Shown here: positions 1 to 6,017 of the stretch, piece by piece
Layout of the letters: each line of letters begins with the position of its first letter
Numbering within the stretch: the first letter of the stretch is position 1
Origin: Thermoleophilaceae bacterium
GTDB taxonomy: Bacteria; Actinomycetota; Thermoleophilia; Solirubrobacterales; Thermoleophilaceae
DNA length: 6,920 bases
Assembly (NCBI GenBank): GCA_013813135.1
Contig: JACCSF010000342.1
Location: 1 to 6,920 of the forward strand
Direction: 5' to 3'
Notes under the pieces: model-generated
Database searches by the model: none
Told to the model about the DNA's origin: nothing
Seen by the model: only the letters and a program-made list of their open reading frames with translations
Translations under genes and position numbers: made by a program

Positions 1-103
1 GGCGCGCTGGCGGCGGCGCGGCCGGGGCGCCGACGGCGCTGCCGCGGCGGCCGGACTCGACTCGAGCCGCGTCGACGTGGACATGGAGCGCTACGACCTG
101 TGA
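1..103 (+). CDS. C-terminal fragment of a probable CcmH-like cytochrome c maturation protein (partial)
   Basis: Reading from base 2, 33 codons are open and end at TGA (101-103); the 5' part lies outside the window. The fragment begins with an arginine-rich stretch (ARWRRRGRG), passes through an alanine-rich linker and ends in an acidic/aromatic tail, MERYDL. Arginines followed by a short linker and a tail of the type 'LD..L.RYD' are what one sees after the last membrane helix of CcmH/CycL-type proteins, which handle apocytochrome c thiols for haem attachment. The gene downstream is ccdA, which supplies reductant to the same pathway, and the two overlap by four bases, so translational coupling is likely. 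The functional call rests on this tail and on context only; any membrane protein with a basic cytoplasmic tail is an alternative. That a gene ends here is much more secure than its identity. Confidence 0.4.
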   Translation, partial: ARWRRRGRGADGAAAAAGLDSSRVDVDMERYDL

Positions 104-849
104 TCGCCGCCGAGTCCGTCGACACGACCGTGGTCGCCGCCTTCGCCGTCGGCTTCATCTCGTTCATCTCGCCCTGTGTGCTGCCCTTGGTTCCCGGCTA
201 CCTGTCGACCATCTCGGGCGTCTCGTTCGCCGACATCCAGGAGGGCCGCGGGCGGGCCAAGGTGCTTGGCCCGGCGCTGCTGTTCTGCCTTGCGTTCAGC
301 GCCATGTTCATCGCGCTTGGCATGAGCGCCACCGGCCTCGGCCAGACGCTCAACGACCACCGCGCGGTGCTGCGCCAGGTCTCGGGCATCGTGATCGCGC
401 TGATGGGCGTGCTCTTCATCGCCACGCTCTTCGTCCCGCTGTTCAACAGGGAGTGGCGGCCCGAGCAGCTGATGCGCCGGGCGCAGACCGGCGGCCCGCT
501 GATAGCCGGCGTCGCCTTCGCGGTCGCCTGGCTGCCCTGCACCGGCCCGACGCTCGGCGCGATCCTGACGGCCGCCTCCACCGAGTCGACTGTGGGCAAG
601 GGCGCGACCCTGCTCGCCTTCTACGCGCTTGGCCTGGCGGTCCCGTTCATTCTCAGCGCGCTCGCGTTCTCCACGTTTTCGGGCGTCTTCAGATTCTTCC
701 GTGACCACTACCGCCCGATCACGGTCGTTTCCGGCGTGGTGCTGATCGCGATGGGCGTCCTGCTCTTCACGAACGAGCTGACCCGGCTCAACGCCGAGGC
801 GCTCAAGGCGATGGACGACCTCGGCATCAACGTCTTCAGCGGGCTCTAG
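100..849 (+). CDS. ccdA: CcdA-family cytochrome c biogenesis / thiol-disulfide transport protein
   Basis: A 249-residue polytopic membrane protein that passes electrons from cytoplasmic thioredoxin to extracytoplasmic thiol proteins, keeping apocytochrome c cysteines reduced for haem ligation. Six hydrophobic segments lie near residues 11-34, 55-77, 95-115, 132-159, 168-190 and 207-223, the standard CcdA count, and the length is normal for the family. Both redox cysteines are in their signature contexts: C26 in ISPCVLPLVPGY of helix 1 and C147 in AWLPCTGPTLGA of helix 4. The start is the GTG at 100, which overlaps the upstream stop as GTGA and has GGAG at 85-88. An internal GTG at codon 11 would cut into helix 1. 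The gene ends 12 bases from the convergent HD-GYP gene. Upstream cytochrome maturation genes would fit the overlap, but they lie outside the window. The family call is firm; whether this copy serves cytochrome c or another extracytoplasmic thioredoxin is not shown. Confidence 0.93.
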   Translation: MIAAESVDTTVVAAFAVGFISFISPCVLPLVPGYLSTISGVSFADIQEGRGRAKVLGPALLFCLAFSAMFIALGMSATGLGQTLNDHRAVLRQVSGIVIALMGVLFIATLFVPLFNREWRPEQLMRRAQTGGPLIAGVAFAVAWLPCTGPTLGAILTAASTESTVGKGATLLAFYALGLAVPFILSALAFSTFSGVFRFFRDHYRPITVVSGVVLIAMGVLLFTNELTRLNAEALKAMDDLGINVFSGL

Positions 850-861
850 CCGGAGCTGAAG

Positions 862-2201
862 CTAGGCGGCCGACCGCTCCGCCGAGCGCGGGTCCGTCAT
901 CAGCATCACGAGCGCCTCGAAGGCCTCTGCGTCGATCTTGGTCCCGGCTTCGCGCGACATGATCGCCAGCACCTCGTCGGGGCCGAGCGCCGGGCGATAG
1001 GGACGCTCCGCTGACAGCGCCTCCGCCACGTCAGCCACCGCGAGGACGCGCGCCGGCAGGTCCAGCTGGGTGCCGTCGAATCCGAGGTAGTAGCCCGAGC
1101 CGTCGAGCCGCTCGTGGTGCAGGCCGGAGATCCGGGCCACGCCGCGCAGGGCACCAACCCGGCGCAGGATCTCCAGCGACGTCAGGGGGTGCCTGCGCAC
1201 CTCGCGCCACTCGTCGGCGTCCAGGCCACCCGGCTTGTCCAGGATGCGGTTGGACACGCCGAGCTTGCCGATGTCGTGCAGCAGCCCGGCGCGGTAGAGA
1301 TCGCGGCGCGTCCGGTCGTCGAGGCCGAGCAGCCGGCCGAGCCCGACGGCGATCTGCGCCACGCCCGCCGAGTGCGACGCGGTGTAGGGCGACTTGGCGT
1401 CCACCACGGTGGCGAATGCCTCCGCCACGCGGTCCAGCCTGGCCTGGTCGACCGTCTCGAGCCGGTCGACCGGCTCCCATGCGGCGACGCGCGGCTGCTC
1501 GAGCGAGGCCCAGAAATCGACGTCGTGCTCGAAGGCGCAGAGCGCGTCGGCAAGCGCCGGGTCGAACCACGTCCCGCGGCGGCCGCGCGCGACCTGGCAA
1601 GCGCCCGCGGCCCCGCCCAGGCCCCAGAAGACCTCCGCCGTCTGCGCGAGGCAGAGGACGCGTCCGAGCAGCGGGATCTCGTCCCCCGCGGCGCCGGCCG
1701 GATAACCGCGCCGTCCCAGTGCTCGTCCAGCGCTGCGATCGCCTCGGCGCTCGCGTTCTCCATGCCGACCTTGCGCGCCACGTCCGCGCCGCGCTCGCAG
1801 CGCAGTGCGGTGAGCTCGCGGGCTCCCTCGGACCCATGGGCCACGATTGCCCGGATGTGGCGCGCCTTCTCGAGCGGCGACGCGCCGGGGGCGGTGTTGC
1901 GCAGCAAGTGCCGCAGCGACTGGGCCGGCCGCAGGTGGTCCGTGGTCTTTCGATCCGATTTGACCGCGCTGTCGGCATTGCCATAGAGCGAGGCCACCTT
2001 GGCCGAGTTGGACGAGCAGCCGGCGTCCTTCAGCAGCAGCGCGTAGAAGAGGGACGACAGCTCCTCCTCCCCCAGGCCGATCTGCGCACCGAGCCTCATG
2101 CCGATCAGGCAGGAGCGCTCGGCGTGCCCGCGCGGCTGTCCCTCGGTGATGTCGAGGGCGTGCGACAGCGCGGACAAGACTTCGGACAGGCGAAGCTCCA
2201 T
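862..2201 (-). pseudogene. Tandem HD-GYP phosphohydrolase-like protein, broken by a one-base frameshift
   Basis: The reading frame starts at ATG 2201-2199. It is sound through LDEHWDG (residue 164, codon 1712-1710), then must shift; the following block RGYPAGAAGDEIPLLGR continues in another frame to TAG 864-862. Adding one base near 1708-1711 restores a 446-residue protein. It has two HD-GYP-like halves. The C-terminal half carries the metal-site residues of active HD-GYP enzymes: H277, H309-D310 with K313 (HDIGK), H338, H362-H363 (HHERLDG) and D391, although GYP reads GYY. The N-terminal half has the same order of blocks but K58-D59 replaces HD, the HH pair is missing and Q187 stands where the late Asp should be. 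HD-GYP enzymes commonly hydrolyse cyclic di-GMP; the substrate here is unknown and no receiver or membrane segment is present. The only in-frame start after the upstream TAA is this ATG, 33 bases downstream. Both halves look well conserved, so the break is either recent or a sequencing error. Confidence 0.8.
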
Positions 2202-2234
2202 TGCCCATCTGATCGACGCGTAGGGGCGAGCCCT

Positions 2235-3551
2235 TTAGGGCGCGAAGCGCCTCAGGAACGGCACAACCGTCTTGAGGAAGTGGTTCGTCCGCGGCGCGGC
2301 CGACAGCGGGTCCAGATGGCTCGTGGCGCGGTCGTCCACGATCACCTTGCGCGGGATGGGCGCCATGCGTGCGAGCCGGTGTGCGCCCTTCGCCACGCTG
2401 CCCTTCGTCAGCGAGGTGCTGAACGCGTACAGCGGCAGGTCGATATCGCGACCGTGCTTCAGCCGCAGGCCGACGATCCGGGCGGCCGCGTTCTGGCGCA
2501 GGTCGGACGCTGCGTCGATGTCGAGCAGCAGCCGGCGCGGGTAATACCACTCGGTCGCGTTCGGGTCGTTTGCCGCGTAGGCCTTCGCGAAGCGAGCGAT
2601 CGGCGTCAGCTCGCCGTCCTGCCAGGGACGCGGATCGCCGCTGTCGGCCAGTCGGCCGGCGCGGACATGGATCAGCTCCAGCGACTCGGGCGAGTCCGTC
2701 GCGTCGAACGCGTAGCCGAGGAGCGCCTCGTTGGTGACCCGCACGGGCGGCTTGAACTCCGCGGGCAGCAGCGCGAAGTCCTGCAGCGTCGAGGGCGCGT
2801 CGGGGCGTTCGTAGGCGTAGAGCGCCCCCACCTGGGCAAAGATCCCCGCGATCTCCGGGAGACCCAGGCCGAGCAGGTCGAGGAACACCTTGCCGCTGCG
2901 GATGTCCTTCAGCTCGCGCCGGGCGCGCGCGGCGCTCGCCTCGTCGAAGCTGGCGAGCAGGCCGCCGTCGATCAGGACCAGACCGTCGATCTCCCGGTAG
3001 CCCGGCCGTCCGGCGAAGTCCCACGCGGCGTACGCCACGGCGGTCGAGGCGCCGGCGGAGTGGCCGCCCAGGATCACCTTGCGCCGGCCCCCGGCGCTCG
3101 CGCCCCGGACGACGCTGCGCAGGTCGTGCAGCTGCACCGTCAGCCCCCACTCGGACACGAACCGGGCGTCCTCGCCCCTGACCGCCTGGTACTTGAAGCC
3201 GAGGTAGTAGTCGAGCGCCTCATCGGGGTCGCGGTGCCTGAACACGGAGAGATCCTCGAACGCCTGCTCGCGGCGGTCGACGATCCAGACCTGCGTGCGC
3301 GGCACGCTGCGCACGATGTCGCGGGCCACGGGCGTGATGCCGCCGGCGCCGCCCTGGGTGCCGGGCACCAGCACAAGCACCTGCGTGGCGTCCGCCGGGC
3401 CGAGCTGCTGCATCCAGATCCGGTCGTACTTGGCGGGCCCGGGCGCGGGCGGCGCCTTCATCGGGATGTAGCGGTCGATTGCCGCGGCGGGCGCGGCGCA
3501 CACGAGCGAGGCCGCGATGGCGGCGAGCAGGGCCAGGCGCACGGCGCCCAC
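2235..3551 (-). CDS. Secreted alpha/beta-hydrolase (lipase/esterase-like)
   Basis: A 438-residue predicted exported hydrolase; I do not recognise a named gene. Residues 1-24 form a signal peptide: R5, a hydrophobic alanine/leucine core and an APAAA cleavage box before I25. V58-T65 (VLVLVPGT) with a glycine-rich loop resembles the oxyanion-hole strand of alpha/beta hydrolases. GGHSAGAS places the nucleophile at S165 (codon 3059-3057). A late TSHLDP motif offers H412 as the catalytic histidine; the acid residue is not obvious. The protein probably acts outside the membrane on an ester or amide substrate that cannot be named from sequence. Translation starts at GTG 3551-3549, one base after the argS stop, with GGAG about ten bases upstream inside the argS 3' end, which indicates coupling to argS. 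The cysteine at residue 18 is not in a usable lipobox because valine precedes it. A second GTG at codon 4 is a possible alternative start. Confidence 0.82.
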   Translation of the reverse strand: MGAVRLALLAAIAASLVCAAPAAAIDRYIPMKAPPAPGPAKYDRIWMQQLGPADATQVLVLVPGTQGGAGGITPVARDIVRSVPRTQVWIVDRREQAFEDLSVFRHRDPDEALDYYLGFKYQAVRGEDARFVSEWGLTVQLHDLRSVVRGASAGGRRKVILGGHSAGASTAVAYAAWDFAGRPGYREIDGLVLIDGGLLASFDEASAARARRELKDIRSGKVFLDLLGLGLPEIAGIFAQVGALYAYERPDAPSTLQDFALLPAEFKPPVRVTNEALLGYAFDATDSPESLELIHVRAGRLADSGDPRPWQDGELTPIARFAKAYAANDPNATEWYYPRRLLLDIDAASDLRQNAAARIVGLRLKHGRDIDLPLYAFSTSLTKGSVAKGAHRLARMAPIPRKVIVDDRATSHLDPLSAAPRTNHFLKTVVPFLRRFAP

Positions 3552-3552
3552 C

Positions 3553-5160
3553 CTACATCGACTCCGGCGCCTCCACCCCGAGCAGATCGAGCGACCGGGC
3601 GAGCACGTCCTTGGCCAGCACGCAGATGACCAGGCGCACGTCCTCGTCGCCGCCTTCCTCGGCAGCCCCGACCACGCGGCAGTCGCGGTAGAACGCGGAG
3701 AACTCCTGAGCTGCCTCGTGGGCGTAGGTCGTCATTCGGTGCGGCGCGCGCCGCTCGGCCGCCTCGGTCACCTCGGCCGGGAACTCGAGCAGCCGCTTGA
3801 CGAGCGAGCGGGCCGATGGGTGGAAGCGCTCATCGCTCTGCCGCAGGTCCGTCGCCAGCGCCGCGGCCACGCGCTCCTCCCCCGCCTTGCGCAGGATCGA
3901 GGCGATCCGCGCGTGCGCGTACTGGACGTAGTAGACGGGGTTGTCCTGGGACTGGCTGCGGGCCAGCTCGAGGTCCAGGTCGATCGAGGTGTCGTGGCTG
4001 CGCGAGGCGAGGTACCAGCGCGCCGCGTCCACCCCGATGTCGTCGACCAGCGCGTCCAGCGTCACGATCGCGCCCTCCCGCTTCGACATCTGCGCGCGCT
4101 TGCCGCCCTCGAACAGGTTGACGAGCTGCATGAGCACGATCTCGTACGCGCCCGGGTCTCCGCCCAGCGCCGCCCACGCGGCGTAGAGGCGCTTCACGTA
4201 GCCGTGGTGATCGGGGCCAAGCACGTTGATCAGGCGGTCGTAGCCGCGCCCGAGCTTGTCCGCGTGGTAGGCGATGTCCGGCGCGAAATAGGCGAGCTCG
4301 CCGGTCGAGCGGCGCAGCACGCGGTCCTTGTCGTCGCCGGCCGCGGTGGTCCGCAGCCAGAGCGCGCCCTCGGACTCGTAGACGCCCTCGATGGTGTCGA
4401 GCGCCCGCTCCACGGCCCCCGACTCGTACAACGAGCGCTCGGAGAAGAAACGGTCCATGTGCACACGGAAGCGCTGCAGCGTGCGCTCGATCTCCTCCAA
4501 CATCAGCTCGATCCCGCGCTTGGCCAGCTCGTCGGGGTCGCCGTCGGCCGCCCCCTCGATCCGCTCGGCCAGGCCGGTGACGTAGTCGCCCTTGTACTCC
4601 TCGGGCTCCTCGCCGCGCGCCCGCGCGCGGATCGACTCCCCGAACTTGCGCGCCTGGGTGCCGGCGTCGTTGACGTAGTACTCGCGCTCGACCGTGTCGC
4701 CGGCCAGCTCGAGCATGCGCGCAAGCGAGTCGCCGTAGGCGGCGTGGCGAGCCGATGCGACGGTGATCGGCCCCGTCGGGTTGGCGCTGACGAACTCCAC
4801 CTGCACCCGCTTGCCGCCCTCGCCCGAGCCGAAGCGCTCGCCCGCCTCGCGCATCCGGGCGAGCGAGTCGAGATACCAGGCGTCGGTCATGAAGAGGTTG
4901 AGGAATCCCGGCCCCGCGATCTCGACGCGATCGACGGCCGCGCCCAGGCGCTCGGCGAGCGTCTCCCCGAGCCGCTCCGCGATCGCGCGCGGCGCCTCGC
5001 CCATCGTGGGCGCCAGCAGCATGGCGGCGTTGGTGGAGTAGTCGCCGAAGTCGGGGCGCGGCGGGCGGTCGAGCCTGGCGGCGTCCAGCGGCCCGTCGCC
5101 ACGCAGGCCCGCGGCCGCCTCGCCAACTGCGCCACGGAGGTCTGAGACCGGATCGCTCAC
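3553..5160 (-). CDS. argS: Arginine--tRNA ligase with an atypical HIGH motif
   Basis: A class I aminoacyl-tRNA synthetase that charges tRNA(Arg) in the cytoplasm, 535 residues from the GTG at 5160, slightly short for the family. An N-terminal ArgS domain is visible (residues 37-51, DFGDYSTNAAMLLAP), then the catalytic core (VEFVSANPTGP from residue 121, EYYVNDAGTQARKFG), the KMSKS-equivalent QMSKREG (M358-S359-K360-R361) and a C-terminal anticodon-binding DALR-type domain with VQYAHARIASILRKA and a closing LLGVEAPESM. The oddity is the HIGH site: after NPTGP, the family's LHVGH reads ITVAS (T133-S136), so both ATP-binding histidines are absent while everything around them is conserved. The start is uncertain: GTG 5166 is an alternative and neither has a clear ribosome site. 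An upstream extension of the open frame to 5439 lies over rlmH and reads as noise. The stop TAG is one base before the hydrolase start. Confidence 0.93.
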   Translation of the reverse strand: MSDPVSDLRGAVGEAAAGLRGDGPLDAARLDRPPRPDFGDYSTNAAMLLAPTMGEAPRAIAERLGETLAERLGAAVDRVEIAGPGFLNLFMTDAWYLDSLARMREAGERFGSGEGGKRVQVEFVSANPTGPITVASARHAAYGDSLARMLELAGDTVEREYYVNDAGTQARKFGESIRARARGEEPEEYKGDYVTGLAERIEGAADGDPDELAKRGIELMLEEIERTLQRFRVHMDRFFSERSLYESGAVERALDTIEGVYESEGALWLRTTAAGDDKDRVLRRSTGELAYFAPDIAYHADKLGRGYDRLINVLGPDHHGYVKRLYAAWAALGGDPGAYEIVLMQLVNLFEGGKRAQMSKREGAIVTLDALVDDIGVDAARWYLASRSHDTSIDLDLELARSQSQDNPVYYVQYAHARIASILRKAGEERVAAALATDLRQSDERFHPSARSLVKRLLEFPAEVTEAAERRAPHRMTTYAHEAAQEFSAFYRDCRVVGAAEEGGDEDVRLVICVLAKDVLARSLDLLGVEAPESM

Positions 5161-5185
5161 GAGCACGAGAGATAGCGCATCACGG

Positions 5186-5212
5186 GGGGCGGCCGCCCCG
5201 CGCCTCGGGCGC
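5186..5212 (-). repeat. Two adjacent GC-rich inverted repeats in the rlmH-argS spacer
   Basis: The 83-base spacer between the rlmH stop and the argS start holds a perfect 14-bp palindrome, GGGGCGGCCGCCCC, at 5186-5199. It is followed directly by a 5-bp stem with a three-base loop, GCGCC-TCG-GGCGC, at 5200-5212. In the leftward transcript these would form back-to-back hairpins about 25 bases before the argS start. No run of U follows, so a classic intrinsic terminator is not supported. They could be a structured leader, an mRNA-processing site or chance in GC-rich DNA. Confidence 0.5.
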
Positions 5213-5243
5213 TCCGACGCAAGGCCAAGCTGCCGATCGCGGC

Positions 5244-5648
5244 TCAGTAGTGGTACGGCTCCCGCGCCAGGATCTTGTGGGCCCGGTAGATCTGCTCCAG
5301 CAGCACCACGCGGGCGAGCTGATGCGGCAGCGTCATCGGCCCGAGTGAGAGCCGCATGTCCGCCTGCAGCTCGAGGCCCTTGGGCCCGCCGATCACGAAG
5401 CACAGGTTGCGCCCGCCGCGGCGGCGCTGCTCGAGCCACTCGGCGAAGCGCTCCGAGTCGAAGCTCTCGCCGTCGCCGGCCAGCAGCACGCTGAAGGCGC
5501 GCTCGGGGATGCGGGGCGGCACCAGCTCGTCCTCGCGCACCTCGATCAGCTCGACCTTGGCGTGGCCGGCGAGCATCTTGCGGTAGTGCTCCACGTCGTC
5601 CTGGTACGGGGGGCGCAGGCGGCCAACGGCGATCACGGAGATCCGCAT
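5244..5648 (-). CDS. rlmH: 23S rRNA (pseudouridine(1915)-N3)-methyltransferase RlmH, short form
   Basis: A SPOUT-family methyltransferase that adds a methyl group to N3 of pseudouridine 1915 in helix 69 of 23S rRNA, acting on the assembled 70S ribosome with S-adenosylmethionine. Family marks are the N-terminal strand MRISVIAVGRL, the SAM-knot loop FVIGGPKGL (residues 84-92), LSLGPMTLPHQLARV (100-114) and the closing LLEQIYRAHKILAREPYHY. The protein has 134 residues against 155 in E. coli; the loss is in the middle, around residues 39-52, where the family's linker helix rich in lysine and glutamate should be. All recognised SAM-site segments remain, so activity is plausible. The start is ATG 5648-5646, which gives the canonical N-terminus. 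No Shine-Dalgarno is visible and a -10-like TAGTAT ends nine bases before the ATG, so the message may be almost leaderless. It is likely the first gene of the leftward operon that includes argS. Confidence 0.93.
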   Translation of the reverse strand: MRISVIAVGRLRPPYQDDVEHYRKMLAGHAKVELIEVREDELVPPRIPERAFSVLLAGDGESFDSERFAEWLEQRRRGGRNLCFVIGGPKGLELQADMRLSLGPMTLPHQLARVVLLEQIYRAHKILAREPYHY

Positions 5649-5669
5649 CGGGGTGCGATACTAGGGCGC
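5649..5669. promoter_or_regulatory. Compact divergent start region with a possible two-way -10 element
   Basis: Only 21 bases separate the rlmH ATG (reading left) from the DUF3467 GTG (reading right). The one A/T-containing patch, GATACTA (5657-5663), reads rightward as GATACT, four of six matches to TATAAT, ending seven bases before the GTG. On the other strand it reads TAGTAT, ending nine bases before the ATG. Seven bases is the spacing expected when the start codon is itself the first transcribed base, as in the leaderless mRNAs common in actinobacteria. No good -35 hexamer is seen on either side at 17 bases. This is inferred from spacing and base composition only. Confidence 0.35.
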
Positions 5670-6017
5670 GTGCCAGAGGACGCCGAGCGCCACTTCAACA
5701 TCCACACGGACCCCGAGACGATGGCGGGCCACTACTCCAACTTCGCCAACGTCTCGCATTCGGATTACGAGTTCACGATCACGTTCGCGCGCGTCGATCA
5801 CGAGGTCGACGAGGGCGAGGTCCCGGGCGTGGTGGTGTCGCGCGTCAACCTCTCGCCGCGCTTCATGCGGGAGCTGATCGACGCCATGGACGACAACTTC
5901 TCGAAGTGGCAGACGCGCGAAGGAATCCGCGACCTGCCCGAGTTCGGCCCCGGCTCTACAGACTCGACCGAGCCGACCGAGCCGACCGAGCCGACCGAGC
6001 CGACCGAGCCGGAGTAG
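5670..6017 (+). CDS. DUF3467 domain-containing protein with a (TEP)5 tail
   Basis: A 115-residue soluble, acidic protein of the DUF3467 family, whose function is unknown to me. The conserved core is clear: DPETMAGHYSNFANVSHSDYEF (residues 14-35) leads into a beta-type stretch TITFARVDHEV, a loop, then VVVSRVNLSPRFM (54-66) and a helix running through RELIDAMDDNFSKWQ (67-81). The last 16 residues are low-complexity, TEP repeated five times and a final E, encoded by a 9-bp tandem repeat. The start is GTG 5670: translation upstream runs through rlmH in antisense and lacks family similarity, and the first residues after this GTG (MPEDAERHFNIHTD) lead straight into the domain. An AGGG lies only three bases upstream, too close for a normal ribosome site. 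The 3' end overlaps the convergent peptidase gene by 62 bases. No helix-turn-helix, signal or membrane segment is seen. Confidence 0.85.
   Translation: MPEDAERHFNIHTDPETMAGHYSNFANVSHSDYEFTITFARVDHEVDEGEVPGVVVSRVNLSPRFMRELIDAMDDNFSKWQTREGIRDLPEFGPGSTDSTEPTEPTEPTEPTEPE

Noticed and set aside
844..867. Inverted repeat CTAGC...GCTAG between convergent ccdA and the HD-GYP gene as a two-way terminator.
   Set aside because: The stem is only five base pairs, three of which follow trivially from TAG stops on opposite strands, and there is no T-tract.
1700..1720. Programmed ribosomal frameshifting in the HD-GYP gene.
   Set aside because: No slippery heptamer, stimulatory stem or internal ribosome site is evident. 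Loss of one base from a GC run explains the break more simply.
862..3150. A single very long leftward frame of about 760 residues covering the HD-GYP region and much of the hydrolase gene.
   Set aside because: Only the part from about 1710 down to 862 resembles a real protein. Upstream of that it is arginine/glycine/alanine noise on the wrong frame of the hydrolase and of the HD-GYP N-terminal half.
3490..3500. Lipoprotein signal around Cys18 of the secreted hydrolase.
   Set aside because: The residues before the cysteine (S-L-V) do not fit a lipobox, as valine is at the -1 position. An APAAA signal peptidase I site follows.
1416..3629. Long open frame on the + strand opposite the HD-GYP and hydrolase genes.
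   Set aside because: It is antisense to well supported proteins, has biased low-information composition (R, G, A, V, H) and shows no motif. Such frames are expected in high-GC DNA. The same applies to the + frame over argS at 3517-5145.
5161..5439. N-terminal extension of argS over the end of rlmH.
   Set aside because: The extension overlaps the conserved C-terminus of RlmH in another frame and does not look like ArgS. GTG 5160 or 5166 gives a normal N-terminal domain.
5562..5669. Upstream start for the DUF3467 gene at ATG 5562.
   Set aside because: The added residues are antisense to the start of rlmH and unrelated to the domain. GTG 5670 leads directly into it.
5966..6010. CRISPR-like repeat array.
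   Set aside because: Units are 9 bp, directly adjacent and without spacers, and they lie inside coding sequence. No cas gene is present.
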